30,767 bases of DNA from DASSYK01 sp036258315 (GTDB lineage Bacteria; Actinomycetota; Thermoleophilia; Solirubrobacterales; 70-9), in assembly GCA_036258315.1 (NCBI GenBank), contig DATADX010000052.1, positions 1 to 30,767 on the forward strand, given 5' to 3'. Each line of letters opens with the position of its first letter. Positions within the stretch are counted from its first letter, which is position 1. Below are positions 20,949 to 29,925 of this stretch, in pieces. A program made the position numbers and the translations under genes. A model generated the notes under the pieces. That model saw only the letters and a list, made by a program, of their open reading frames with translations, had not been told where the DNA came from and did no database searches.

Positions 20949-21664
20949 AGCGCCACACGCTCCGCGTCCCGGCGGTGGGCGAGCAGCCGAAGTCGCCGGA
21001 GCAGTTCCGGGCGAAGCAGCTGCGCGCCCGCGAGATGCTGCGCGGCGACCTGGTCGGCCGCGACCTCGAGGAATTCGTCGAGCGGAGCGTGTTCACCACG
21101 ACCCTCGAGAAGGCCCTCAACTGGGGCCGCGCCAACTCCTGCTTCCCCGCGACGTTCGGGCTCGCCTGCTGCGCGATCGAGTTCATGTCGATGATCACCG
21201 CCCGCACCGACCTCGCCCGGTTCGGCGCCGAGGCCCTCCGCGCCTCGCCGCGCCAGGCCGACCTGCTGATCCTGTCCGGGCGGGTCGCGATCAAGATGGC
21301 CCCGGTGATCCGCCGGCTCTACGACCAGATGCTCGAGCCGCGCTGGGTGATCGCGATGGGCGCCTGCTCCTCCTCGGGCGGGATGTTCGCCAACTACGCC
21401 GTGGTCCAGGGCGCCGACAAGTTCATGCCCGTCGACATCCACGTCCCGGGCTGCCCGCCACGCCCCGAGGCTCTCCTGCACGGCTTCAACAAGCTGCAGC
21501 GGCTGATCCAGGGCCGTCCCGACCTCGGCTGGCGGAGCCGCTACAACGCCTCGGGGACCGAGGAGTGGGCGCGGCTCGAGTCGGGGAAGCCGACGCCCGA
21601 GGCGGTGGAGAGGGCCGCGCGCGCGATCGCCACGGTGCAGGCCGGCGGAGAGGTCGATGCCTGA
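20939..21664 (+). CDS. nuoB: NADH-quinone oxidoreductase subunit B
   Basis: A 241-residue peripheral-arm subunit that holds the terminal [4Fe-4S] cluster N2, which passes electrons to quinone. Cluster Cys are in FGLACCAIEFM, MGACSSSGGMF and HVPGCPPRPEALL. The N-terminal 70 residues are longer than in minimal NuoB. TTG 20939 is proposed because GAGGGG lies 7-8 nt upstream and it overlaps the nuoA stop, as usual in this operon; the next ATG would be well inside. It overlaps nuoC by 8 nt. Confidence 0.95.
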   Translation: MEIERHTLRVPAVGEQPKSPEQFRAKQLRAREMLRGDLVGRDLEEFVERSVFTTTLEKALNWGRANSCFPATFGLACCAIEFMSMITARTDLARFGAEALRASPRQADLLILSGRVAIKMAPVIRRLYDQMLEPRWVIAMGACSSSGGMFANYAVVQGADKFMPVDIHVPGCPPRPEALLHGFNKLQRLIQGRPDLGWRSRYNASGTEEWARLESGKPTPEAVERAARAIATVQAGGEVDA

Positions 21665-22289
21665 CGCCCCCGGCCTGGAGCTGATCGCCCAGGAGATCAA
21701 CGCGATCAGCGAGGGGGCGGTCACCGAGACGTCCTTCGAGCACGGTCGCGCGACGCTGATCGTCGCTCCCGAGAAGGTCACCGACGCGCTCCGCTGGCTC
21801 CGCGACACCGACGGCCAGCGCTACACGTTCCTCTCCAGCCTTCACGCCGCCGACTACCTCCCCGGCGTCCCCCGCTTCGCGATCCACTACGAGCTCCTCA
21901 ACCGCGACCGCGTCGAGCGCCTCAACGTCAAGGCCCTCCTCCCGGATCCCGCAGCGGGCAACGGGAGTTGGCCGCCAACGGAGCCCACCTCAATCGCGCC
22001 TCAACCCGGCACGCCCGGAAGCGAAGCTGAGGACGTGCCGGTTGATGAGGCCGGCGGATCGCCACTCCCAACAATCGACTCCTGCGTTGACATCTTCCCG
22101 GGCGCCGAATTCCCAGAGCGGGAGGCCTACGACATGTTCGGCATCGTGTTCACGGGCCATCCCGACCTGCGGCGGATCCTGATGCCCGAGGACTACGTGG
22201 GCTGGCCTCAGCGCCGCGACTTCCCGATCGGTGGAGACCCGGTCCTGTTCACCCACAACGAGATCGACGCCCCGCGCTGGTTCGAGTGA
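21657..22289 (+). CDS. nuoC: NADH-quinone oxidoreductase subunit C, with low-complexity insertion
   Basis: A 210-residue 30-kDa-type subunit of the peripheral arm. The fold is recognisable from YTFLSSLHAADYLPG, AIHYELLNRDRVERLNVKALLP and the signature FPEREAYDMFGIVFTGHPDL, RRILMPEDYVGWPQRRDFP. Between NVKALLPD and VDIFPGAEF (about residues 98-142) lie some 40 residues rich in Pro, Gly, Ser and Glu where other NuoC proteins have only a short turn. The DNA of that stretch has a lower GC content than its surroundings and shares blocks with the insertion in nuoE. The reading frame is kept. ATG 21657 overlaps the nuoB stop. Confidence 0.93.
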   Translation: MPDAPGLELIAQEINAISEGAVTETSFEHGRATLIVAPEKVTDALRWLRDTDGQRYTFLSSLHAADYLPGVPRFAIHYELLNRDRVERLNVKALLPDPAAGNGSWPPTEPTSIAPQPGTPGSEAEDVPVDEAGGSPLPTIDSCVDIFPGAEFPEREAYDMFGIVFTGHPDLRRILMPEDYVGWPQRRDFPIGGDPVLFTHNEIDAPRWFE

Positions 22290-22299
22290 GGCGGTCGCG

Positions 22300-23616
22300 A
22301 TGACACCCGACGAGACGCTCAGGGACGAGGAGCTGTTCCCGACCGAGCGCGGGGTGCGGCCCGAGATCGAGGACCCGATGGCGCCGCTGCTCCGTCCCGG
22401 CGTCACGATCGAGCCCGGTCCGCCGGACATCGAGGGCGAGCTCGAGCCCGAGCAGGAGCTGATGACGATCAACATGGGCCCGCACCATCCCGCCACGCAC
22501 GGGGTGCTGCGGCTGATCGTGACGCTGCGCGGTGAGCAGGTGCTCGACCTGAAGCCCGTCGTCGGCTACGTCCACACCGGGATCGAGAAGTCGTGCGAGG
22601 ACAAGAGCTATTGGAAGGTGATCCCGTTCGTCGAGCGGATGGACTACCTCGCCTACTTCTTCAACATGGAGGCGTTCTGCGGATGCGTCGAGCGGCTGCT
22701 CGAGCTCGAGGTCCCCGACCGAGCCAAGTACCTGCGGGTGATCCACATGGAGCTGAACCGGATCCATTCGCACCTCGTCTGGCTCGGCACCTCGGCTCTG
22801 GACCTCGGCGCGGTCTCGATGTTCTGGTACTGCTTCCGGGAGCGGGACGCGATCCTCGACCTGTTCGAGATGTCGACCGGCCAGCGGATGCACACCCGCT
22901 ACTTCCAGGTCGGCGGCGTCTTCGAGGACATCCCGGTCGGCTTCGAGCAGAAGCTGCGCGAGTTCACCGCCCTGATGCCCTCCCGGATCGACCAGTACGA
23001 GGCGCTGCTCGACCACAACGAGATCTTCCTGCGCCGGACCAAGGGGCTCGGAATCGTCCCGCGGGAGCGGCTGCTCGAGCTCGGCGTCACCGGGCCGCTG
23101 CTCCGCGCCGCGGGTGAGCCCTGGGACCTGCGCAAGGCGGATCCGTACCTCGCCTACGGGGACTTCGACTTCAAGATCCCGGTCGGCACGGTCGGCGACG
23201 GCTACGACCGCTACCGCGTCCGCGTCGCCGAGATGCGCGAGTCGGTCCGGATCATCGAGCAGGCGCTCGACGGCCTCCCCGAGGGGCCCTGGATCGCGGA
23301 TGACCGCAAGGTGGTGCTGCCGCCGCGGGACGAGCTGCCGACCTCGATGGAGGCGCTGATCCACCACTTCAAGCTCGTCACCGAGGGCTTCCGGGTGCCG
23401 CCCGGGGAGCGCTACTACTCGATCGAGGGCCCACGGGGGGAGCTCGGCTGCTTCGTGGTTGCGGACGGCTCGTCCAAGCCGGCGAGGGTTCACTTCCGCG
23501 ATCCCTCGTTCGTCAACCTGCAGGCCTTCCGCGACATGTCAGTGGGCGGCTACGTCGCCGATCTGATCCAGAACCTGGCGATGCTCGACCCGATCCTCGG
23601 GGGGATCGACAGGTGA
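22300..23616 (+). CDS. nuoD: NADH-quinone oxidoreductase subunit D
   Basis: A 438-residue 49-kDa-type subunit that forms the quinone pocket with NuoB. Motifs: MTINMGPHHPATHGVLRLIV (with the quinone-loop His), VGYVHTGIEKSCEDK, IHMELNRIHSHLVWLG, and the C-terminal SVGGYVADLIQNLAMLDPIL. An extra N-terminal stretch of about 55 acidic residues precedes the core. ATG 22300 lies 10 nt after the nuoC stop with GAGGCGG upstream. Its end overlaps nuoE (GTGA). Confidence 0.96.
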   Translation: MTPDETLRDEELFPTERGVRPEIEDPMAPLLRPGVTIEPGPPDIEGELEPEQELMTINMGPHHPATHGVLRLIVTLRGEQVLDLKPVVGYVHTGIEKSCEDKSYWKVIPFVERMDYLAYFFNMEAFCGCVERLLELEVPDRAKYLRVIHMELNRIHSHLVWLGTSALDLGAVSMFWYCFRERDAILDLFEMSTGQRMHTRYFQVGGVFEDIPVGFEQKLREFTALMPSRIDQYEALLDHNEIFLRRTKGLGIVPRERLLELGVTGPLLRAAGEPWDLRKADPYLAYGDFDFKIPVGTVGDGYDRYRVRVAEMRESVRIIEQALDGLPEGPWIADDRKVVLPPRDELPTSMEALIHHFKLVTEGFRVPPGERYYSIEGPRGELGCFVVADGSSKPARVHFRDPSFVNLQAFRDMSVGGYVADLIQNLAMLDPILGGIDR

Positions 23617-24476
23617 GCCCGCTGCTGCCCAAGCGCCGGCGGCCGTGGCTCGACGACCCCGGACACATCCACGACGTTCCCGGGCCACCGCCGATGCCGG
23701 TCGAGCAGGAGCGGGTCGGGGTCGAGCTGCCGCCGGAGGAGATCGAGGTCCTCGAGGCAGCGACCGAGGAGCGCGAGCCGCACGGCGACCCGGCCCCCGT
23801 CCCCGAGCCCGCGGAGGTCGAGGTGCCGCGGGCCCTGGCGCAGGAGATCCGGCGCGCGATGCAGCGCTACCCCGAGAAGCGGTCCGCGGCGATCCCGGCG
23901 CTGTGGGCGATCCAGCGCCGCTACGGGTACTGCTCGCCGGAGGGGATCACCCAGGCCGCGGCGGTGATCGGGGTGACGCCCGGATACCTGCAGTCGATCG
24001 CCAGCTTCTACGACCTCTTCCACCTCGCGCCCGAGGGGGAGCACGAGGTGCTCGTCTGCACCAACATCTCCTGCTGGCTGCGCGGCGCCGACGACGTCTT
24101 CGCCGCATTCAAGGAAGCCGCGGCGCCGATGCGCTCAACCCCGTCGGAAGGCGCGCCCGGAGGCGTCGGAGGCGAAGCCGAGCAGCCCGCGGATGTGGTG
24201 GCGGAGGAGGTGCCGGATCTGTTCGTCAGGCACTTCGAGTGCCTCGGCGCCTGCGATATCGCCCCGATGGCCTCGATCGACGAGCGCTACTTCGGCCCGC
24301 TCACCAAGGACGACGCGGCGACCGCCGTCGAGCAGCTTCGGTCCGGCGCCGACGTGCTCCCGGACAAGCGGCTCGAGGACCGCGGTGCCGCGGGCGGCAA
24401 GCGCGCCGGAGGCGACCCCCGGATCAGCCGGCACTCGCTCAACAAGCCCCCGGCGAAGGCGAAGGGATCCAAGTGA
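23613..24476 (+). CDS. nuoE: NADH-quinone oxidoreductase subunit E, extended and with insertion
   Basis: A 287-residue 24-kDa-type subunit with a [2Fe-2S] thioredoxin-like domain. Cluster Cys are CTNISC and CLGACDIAP; ALWAIQRRYGYCSPEGI and YLQSIASFYDLFHL mark the helical part. Three unusual parts: an acidic Pro-rich N-terminal extension (about 1-75), an insertion of some 34 Gly/Ala/Glu/Pro residues between the two Cys pairs (about 168-201), and a basic C-terminal tail ending NKPPAKAKGSK. Usual NuoE is about 160-240 residues. GTG 23613 overlaps the nuoD stop; TGA overlaps the nuoF GTG. Confidence 0.93.
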   Translation: MSPLLPKRRRPWLDDPGHIHDVPGPPPMPVEQERVGVELPPEEIEVLEAATEEREPHGDPAPVPEPAEVEVPRALAQEIRRAMQRYPEKRSAAIPALWAIQRRYGYCSPEGITQAAAVIGVTPGYLQSIASFYDLFHLAPEGEHEVLVCTNISCWLRGADDVFAAFKEAAAPMRSTPSEGAPGGVGGEAEQPADVVAEEVPDLFVRHFECLGACDIAPMASIDERYFGPLTKDDAATAVEQLRSGADVLPDKRLEDRGAAGGKRAGGDPRISRHSLNKPPAKAKGSK

Positions 24477-25783
24477 GCGAGACGAGGCTGCTGTTCCGCA
24501 ACATCGACGAGCCGGGGCTCGCCGCGCTGGCGACGTACCGCCGCCTCGGCGGCTACACCGCGATCGCCAAGGCGTTCAAGGAGATGGCGCCGGACGAGGT
24601 GCTCGAGCAGCTCGAGTCCTCAGGACTGCGCGGCCGTGGCGGCGCGGGGTTCTCGATGGGCAAGAAGGCCTCGTTCCTGCCCCGCGGCGACATGGACAAG
24701 TACCTCTGCTGCAACGCGGACGAGTCCGAGCCCGGAGCCTTCAAGGACCGCGAGCTCGTCCAGAAGAACCCCCATCAGCTGATCGAGGGGCTGATCATCG
24801 CCGCTCGGGCCGCCGGGGCGAACCGTTGCTTCATCTACATCCGCGGCGAATACGACCTCCAGGGCGACATCCTCGACGCCGCGGTCGCGGAGGCCTACGA
24901 GGCCGGCTACCTCGGCGCGGACGTGCTCGGCTCCGGCGAGCAGGTCGAGCTCGTCGTCCACCGCGGCGCGGGCGCCTACATCTGCGGAGAGGAGACCGCG
25001 CTGCTCGACTCGCTCGAGGGCAAGCGGGGAAACCCCCGCCTCAAGCCCCCGTTCCCCGCGGTCCAGGGCCTGTACGGCGGGCCGACCCTGATCAACAACG
25101 TCGAGACGCTCTCGAACGTGCCGCACATCGTCGCCTCGGGCGCCGACTGGTTCAAGGGCTTCGGCACCGAGCAGTCACCGGGGACCAAGGTGGTGTCGGT
25201 GTCCGGCGACGTTCGCCGGCCGGGCAACTACGAGGTCGAGCTCGGGATCCCGACCCGGGACCTGATCGAGGGTCTCGCGGGCGGCGCCCTCGAGGGCCAC
25301 CAGATCAAGGGGTTCTTCCCGGGCGGCTCCTCGTCCCCCGTCCTGACCGGCGAGGAGGGGCTCGACATCCCGTACAGCTTCGAGGCGATGGCCGAGGCCG
25401 GCTCGATGCTGGGCTCGGGCTCGATCATCGTCTTCGACGAGACGACCAACGTCGTCGAGCTGGCGCTGCGGACGGCGCGCTTCTACCACCACGAGTCCTG
25501 CGGGAAGTGCACCCCCTGCCGCGAGGGGACGAACTGGACCGTGAAGATGCTCGAGCGGATGATCCGCGGCGAGGCGACCCCGATCGATCTCGAGACCGTC
25601 GCCTCGGTCCAGACCAACATCATCGGCAACTGCCTGTGCGTGCTCGGCGACTCGATGGCTATGCCGGTCGGCTCGATGGTCCAGAAGTTCCGCCCGGAGT
25701 TCGACGAGGCGATCGAGCGGGGCGTCCCCGGGGTCGAGACCGGCGGCCCGGTCCGCCCGATCGAGGCGAGCATCGCCGCATGA
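24473..25783 (+). CDS. nuoF: NADH-quinone oxidoreductase subunit F
   Basis: A 436-residue 51-kDa-type subunit with the NADH and FMN sites. The NADH-binding GLRGRGGAGFSMGKK, the FMN-binding LCCNADESEPGAFKDRE and GAGAYICGEETALLDSLEG, and the N3 [4Fe-4S] Cys in HESCGKCTPCREG and IGNCLCVLGD are all present. Length is normal. The GTG 24473 start overlaps the nuoE stop and its TGA overlaps the nuoG ATG, indicating coupled translation. Confidence 0.97.
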   Translation: MSETRLLFRNIDEPGLAALATYRRLGGYTAIAKAFKEMAPDEVLEQLESSGLRGRGGAGFSMGKKASFLPRGDMDKYLCCNADESEPGAFKDRELVQKNPHQLIEGLIIAARAAGANRCFIYIRGEYDLQGDILDAAVAEAYEAGYLGADVLGSGEQVELVVHRGAGAYICGEETALLDSLEGKRGNPRLKPPFPAVQGLYGGPTLINNVETLSNVPHIVASGADWFKGFGTEQSPGTKVVSVSGDVRRPGNYEVELGIPTRDLIEGLAGGALEGHQIKGFFPGGSSSPVLTGEEGLDIPYSFEAMAEAGSMLGSGSIIVFDETTNVVELALRTARFYHHESCGKCTPCREGTNWTVKMLERMIRGEATPIDLETVASVQTNIIGNCLCVLGDSMAMPVGSMVQKFRPEFDEAIERGVPGVETGGPVRPIEASIAA

Positions 25784-28305
25784 GCCCGCGGCCGATCCGA
25801 AACGCGGTCACCCTGGTGGTCGACGGGCGCGAGGTAGTGGCGCCCGAGGGCACGATGCTCGTCGACGCCGCCAAGGGAGGCGACGTCGAGATCCCGGTGT
25901 TCTGCTACGACCCGAAGCTCGGCCAGCCGGTCGGTGCCTGCCGGATGTGCCTTGTCGAGATCGAGGGGATCCCGAAGCTGCAGACCGCCTGCTCGACCCC
26001 GGTCCGCGACGGGATGGTCGTCTACACCCAGACCGACCACGTCAAGGAGGCCCAGAACGCGGTGGTCGAGTTCCTGCTCGTCAACCACCCGCTCGACTGC
26101 CCCGTCTGCGACAAGGGCGGCGAGTGCCCGCTCCAGGACATCGCGATGGGCTGGGGCCCCGGCCGGAGCCGCTTCACCGACCCGAAGCGTCACTTCCAGA
26201 AGCCGCTCGACCTCTCGCCGCTGATCGCGATCGACCGCGAGCGCTGCATCCTCTGCTACCGCTGCGTCCGCTTCAGCCAGGAGGTCGCCGAGGACGAGCA
26301 GCTGCAGCTCCTCGAGCGCGGGGACAAGAGCTTCGTCGGAACCTTCGACGATCGCCCCTACATCGCCCCCTTCCACGGCAACATCACTGAGCTCTGCCCG
26401 GTCGGGGCGCTCACCTCCTACACGTACCGCTTCAAGGCGCGGCCGTGGGACATCGAGGACGCGGGCTCGGTCTGCACCCTCTGCCCGAGCCAGTGCAACG
26501 TCACGTTCACCGTCCGCGACGAGCACGTCCTGCGGGTGCTCGCCCGTGACAACACCGCCGTCGACGATGGCTGGCTCTGCGACAAGGGCCGGTTCGCGTT
26601 CCAGATGTTCAACTCCGCGGACCGAATCACGCGGCCGATGGTCCGCGCCGGCGACGGCAGCCTCAGCCCCGTCTCCTGGGACGACGCGCTCGCGATGATC
26701 TCGAAGCGTGTCCGCGCCTCCGGCGCAAGGTCCGCGGCGCTGCTCGGCGGCGGCGCCTCGAACGAGGAGGGCTGGCTCGCGCAACGGATCGTCCGCACCG
26801 CCGGAGGCTCGAGCGTCGACAGCTCCCCGAGCCCGGTCGACTCGGAGCTGCTCGCCGAGCTCTCGCGGCCGGAGCTGAGCGCGCGGGTCGAGGACCTGGA
26901 CTACGCCGGCGCGATCCTCGTGATCGGCACCGACCCGCTGCACGAGATGCCGATTCTCGACCTGCGGATCCGCAAGGCCGTGCGCCGGGGCGGGGCGCAG
27001 CTGATGGTCGCGTCGGAGCGCCCGACCGCCCTCGACGGCGGCGCCGCCGCCGAGTCCGCCCGCTACGGGCCGGGCGAGGCGACGGCCTTCCTTCGCGCGC
27101 TCGCCGGCGGCCTCGGGGCCGATGGCTACGAGCGGGCCGACGGACACGAGGCCAAGCACGCGGCCGGAATCGCCAAGGTCCTGAACTCCGTCCCGGACCC
27201 GGTGATCGTCTGGGGCGAGCGGCTCTGGCGCTCGCCGGGTGCCGTCGAGGCGCTGCGCGACTGCGCGCGCGCGATCGGGATGCACAACCGGATCGGGCCG
27301 GGGCTGCTCGAGGTCCCCGAGGAGGCGAACGGGCGCGGCCTCCGCGAGGTCGGCTGCCTGCCGGCGGCGGGGCCGGGCTTCGGCCCGGCCACGGCCGGCC
27401 GCGACGCTGCCGCGATCCGCGAGGGGCTCGCCTCGCACGAGCTCGACACGCTGCTCCTGATCGGCGCCGACCCGGTCCGCACCCACCCCGACGGCGACGG
27501 CTGGCGTCGGGCGCTCGCCGGGTCGTTCGTCGTCGCCGCCTCGATGTTCGATGACGAGTCGACTCGGTACGCGAACGTCGTGCTCCCGGCCGAGTCGCAC
27601 GCGGAGAAGGAGGGAACGGTCACGCATCCGGAGGGGCGGCTGCAGAGGCTGCGGCCGAACGTGCCGCATCCCGAGGGCGTGCGCCCGGTCTGGTGGGCGC
27701 TCAGCGAGGTCCTCACCGGCGTCGGGGGGGAGGCGGGCTTCGGGACTCCCGAAGACGTGTTCGCCGCCGTGTGCGCGGAGGTCCCGTTCTACGGGGCGAC
27801 CGCGTACGAGGAGATCGGCGGCCAGGGGCTGCGGTGGCAGGAGCGGGATCCAGGCGCGTCCTGGAAACCCGGTGATGGGGGCGGCGGCGGCATCGCCGGT
27901 GATGCTGATTCGCCGATCGCACCCAGCGGCTCCGAGGAGGCAGCGGCGGCTGCATACGCATCCCCGTCGACGCCCCCGCCGCCCACGGCGGACGGCCAGG
28001 ACGGCCTGGTGCTCGGCACCTACCGGGATCTGTGGGCGACGGATGTGACCAAGCGCAACCCGGCCCTGCGCTTCCTTATGCCGAAGCAGAAGCTGGAGGT
28101 CGCGGCCAAGGACGCCGAGGAGCTGGAGCTCGCGAACGGGGATGAGGTGACTGTTTCCGTGAACGGGTCGAGCGTCGAGGCGCGGGTTGCGGTGCGGGAG
28201 CGGATGCGGCCGGGGGCCGCGTTCCTGATCGAGGGGACGGATGAGGCGAATGCGAACGTGCTCACGAACGGGACTCCGCAGCGGATCCAGGTGGTGAAGC
28301 GGTGA
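25780..28305 (+). CDS. nuoG: NADH-quinone oxidoreductase subunit G
   Basis: An 841-residue 75-kDa-type subunit that carries the iron-sulfur chain. In order: a [2Fe-2S] domain (FCYDPKLGQPVGACRMCLVE, TACSTPV), the His-Cys motif HPLDCPVCDKGGECPLQD, [4Fe-4S] ligands ERCILCYRCVRFSQE and ELCPVGALTS, then CTLCPSQCNVTF with the later Cys of GWLCDKGR, the additional N7-type cluster found in a subset of bacteria. A molybdopterin-oxidoreductase-like domain follows (about 250-680) and a C-terminal beta-barrel. A Gly/Ala/Pro/Ser-rich linker (about 690-739) is unusually long. ATG 25780 overlaps the nuoF stop; TGA overlaps nuoH. Confidence 0.96.
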   Translation: MSPRPIRNAVTLVVDGREVVAPEGTMLVDAAKGGDVEIPVFCYDPKLGQPVGACRMCLVEIEGIPKLQTACSTPVRDGMVVYTQTDHVKEAQNAVVEFLLVNHPLDCPVCDKGGECPLQDIAMGWGPGRSRFTDPKRHFQKPLDLSPLIAIDRERCILCYRCVRFSQEVAEDEQLQLLERGDKSFVGTFDDRPYIAPFHGNITELCPVGALTSYTYRFKARPWDIEDAGSVCTLCPSQCNVTFTVRDEHVLRVLARDNTAVDDGWLCDKGRFAFQMFNSADRITRPMVRAGDGSLSPVSWDDALAMISKRVRASGARSAALLGGGASNEEGWLAQRIVRTAGGSSVDSSPSPVDSELLAELSRPELSARVEDLDYAGAILVIGTDPLHEMPILDLRIRKAVRRGGAQLMVASERPTALDGGAAAESARYGPGEATAFLRALAGGLGADGYERADGHEAKHAAGIAKVLNSVPDPVIVWGERLWRSPGAVEALRDCARAIGMHNRIGPGLLEVPEEANGRGLREVGCLPAAGPGFGPATAGRDAAAIREGLASHELDTLLLIGADPVRTHPDGDGWRRALAGSFVVAASMFDDESTRYANVVLPAESHAEKEGTVTHPEGRLQRLRPNVPHPEGVRPVWWALSEVLTGVGGEAGFGTPEDVFAAVCAEVPFYGATAYEEIGGQGLRWQERDPGASWKPGDGGGGGIAGDADSPIAPSGSEEAAAAAYASPSTPPPPTADGQDGLVLGTYRDLWATDVTKRNPALRFLMPKQKLEVAAKDAEELELANGDEVTVSVNGSSVEARVAVRERMRPGAAFLIEGTDEANANVLTNGTPQRIQVVKR

Positions 28306-29303
28306 CGGTCCCGCTGGCCGAGGTCGGGTTCGCGGAGGCGACCTGGATCATGGTCGTGAAGTCGGTGGTGATCTTCCTCGGCGTGTTCATCATCGTCCCG
28401 GTCCTGACGCTCGCCGAGCGGAAGCTGATCGGGCGCTTCCAGAACCGCTACGGGCCGAACCGCGCGGGGCCGGTCGGGTTGCTCCAGCCGCTCGCCGACA
28501 TCCTCAAGCTCGCGGGCAAGGAGATGTTCCGGCCCGCCGCCGCGGTGCCGCTCCTGTTCGCGATCGCCCCGGCGCTGGTGATCTTCTCCGGAATCGTCAC
28601 CCTCGCGATCATTCCGTTCGGCAACGTCAAGGACGGCGTCGGCTTCTACGGGATCGACGTCTCGATCGGCGTCCTCTACTTCTTTGCGTTCAGCTCGCTC
28701 TCGTTCTACGGGCTGCTGCTCGCCGGCTGGTCGTCGGGCTCCAAGTACAGCTTCCTCGGCGCGATGCGCTCCGCCGCCCAGCTGATCTCATACGAGGTCT
28801 CGATGGGACTGGCGCTGCTGGGCGGCGTGATGATGGCCGGCTCGCTGTCGCTCGTCTCGATCGTCGAGGCCCAGGACGAGATCTGGTACATCGTCCCCCA
28901 GATCGTCGGCTTCCTCGTCTTCATGATCGCCGGCTTCGCGGAGACCAACCGCGCCCCGTTCGACCTCCCCGAGGCGGACTCGGAGCTCGTCCAGGGCTAC
29001 ATGACCGAGTACGGCGGGATGCGGTTCGGCTCCTACCTGCTCGCCGAGTACCTGGAGATGTTCGTCGTCTCGGCGATCGCCGCCACCTTCTTCCTCGGGG
29101 GCTGGATGGGCCCGGGGCCGGGCTGGCTCGACCCCGTCTGGATGGTCGTCAAGGTGCTGGCGCTGATCTTCTTCTTCATCTGGGTGCGGGCGACCCTGCC
29201 GCGCCTCCGCTACGACCAGCTGATGAGCCTCGGCTGGAAGGTGATGCTGCCGCTGGCCACCCTCAACGTCCTCGTCACCGCCGTCCTGGTCACCGTCCTC
29301 TAG
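28302..29303 (+). CDS. nuoH: NADH-quinone oxidoreductase subunit H
   Basis: A 333-residue, eight-helix membrane subunit that forms the quinone entry and first proton path. Signatures: ERKLIGRFQNRYGPNRAGPV, LLQPLADILKLAGKE, and AETNRAPFDLPEADSELVQG then YMTEYGGMRFGSYLLAEY. The usual PEAESELV is PEADSELV here, a conservative Glu-to-Asp change in the acidic loop near the quinone cavity, and GYHTEYSG is GYMTEYGG. GTG 28302 overlaps the nuoG stop. Confidence 0.97.
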   Translation: MTVPLAEVGFAEATWIMVVKSVVIFLGVFIIVPVLTLAERKLIGRFQNRYGPNRAGPVGLLQPLADILKLAGKEMFRPAAAVPLLFAIAPALVIFSGIVTLAIIPFGNVKDGVGFYGIDVSIGVLYFFAFSSLSFYGLLLAGWSSGSKYSFLGAMRSAAQLISYEVSMGLALLGGVMMAGSLSLVSIVEAQDEIWYIVPQIVGFLVFMIAGFAETNRAPFDLPEADSELVQGYMTEYGGMRFGSYLLAEYLEMFVVSAIAATFFLGGWMGPGPGWLDPVWMVVKVLALIFFFIWVRATLPRLRYDQLMSLGWKVMLPLATLNVLVTAVLVTVL

Positions 29304-29305
29304 CC

Positions 29306-29881
29306 GTGGAAGCGAGGCTCAACACCGACAAGACGGACTGGGAGCAGTTCCCATACCTCGACTCGGCCGACGTGATCTCGGTCCAGCGAGGCCCTGAGCC
29401 CGGCGGCGCCGGCGGCGCGTACCGGGCGTTCGGCGCGACGCTGAAGGGGCTGCGCACCACGTTCGCCAGGATCATCGAGGGGCCGGTGACGATCCAGTAC
29501 CCGGAGGAGAAGACCCCCGTCTACCCCCGCTTCCGCGGGCGCCACAAGCTGCACCGCTTCGAGGACACCGGGCTCGAGAAGTGCGTCGGCTGCTCGCTGT
29601 GCGCCGCCGCCTGTCCCGCCGACTGCATCCGCGTCGTCGCGCAGGAGAATGACCCCGCCAACCGCGTCTCGGCGGGTGAGCGCTACGCCGAGGTCTACGA
29701 GATCAACCTGAGCCGCTGCATCTTCTGCGGCTACTGCGAGGTCGCCTGCCCGTTCGACGCGATCACGATGGGCCACGACTACGAGCTGTCGGACTACAAC
29801 CGCTCCGACCTGATCTTCACCAAGGAGATGCTGCTCGCGGAGCCGATCGACCGCACGCCGCTGCGGCGCGAGGGCGAGTAG
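29306..29881 (+). CDS. nuoI: NADH-quinone oxidoreductase subunit I
   Basis: A 191-residue ferredoxin-like subunit with two [4Fe-4S] clusters (N6a and N6b): CVGCSLCAAACPADCI and CIFCGYCEVACPFDAI. The membrane-contact helix is GLRTTFARIIEGPVTIQYPE. GTG 29306 lies 2 nt after the nuoH stop. The N-terminal 35 residues are poorly conserved. Confidence 0.96.
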   Translation: MEARLNTDKTDWEQFPYLDSADVISVQRGPEPGGAGGAYRAFGATLKGLRTTFARIIEGPVTIQYPEEKTPVYPRFRGRHKLHRFEDTGLEKCVGCSLCAAACPADCIRVVAQENDPANRVSAGERYAEVYEINLSRCIFCGYCEVACPFDAITMGHDYELSDYNRSDLIFTKEMLLAEPIDRTPLRREGE

Positions 29882-29913
29882 GTGTCAGCCGCCCAGCCCC
29901 GCGGCGGTCGGAG

Positions 29914-29919
29914 TAGGTT
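29914..29919 (+). promoter_or_regulatory. -10 box TAGGTT before SnoaL-like gene
   Basis: TAGGTT ends 6 nt before GTG 29926, which lacks a typical Shine-Dalgarno site; it suggests a separate leaderless promoter within the nuo cluster. Confidence 0.35.
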
Positions 29920-29925
29920 CAGGGG

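Noticed and set aside
25483..27669. 728-codon minus-strand open frame opposite nuoF/nuoG
   Set aside because: It is antisense to strongly conserved complex I genes and has low-complexity composition.
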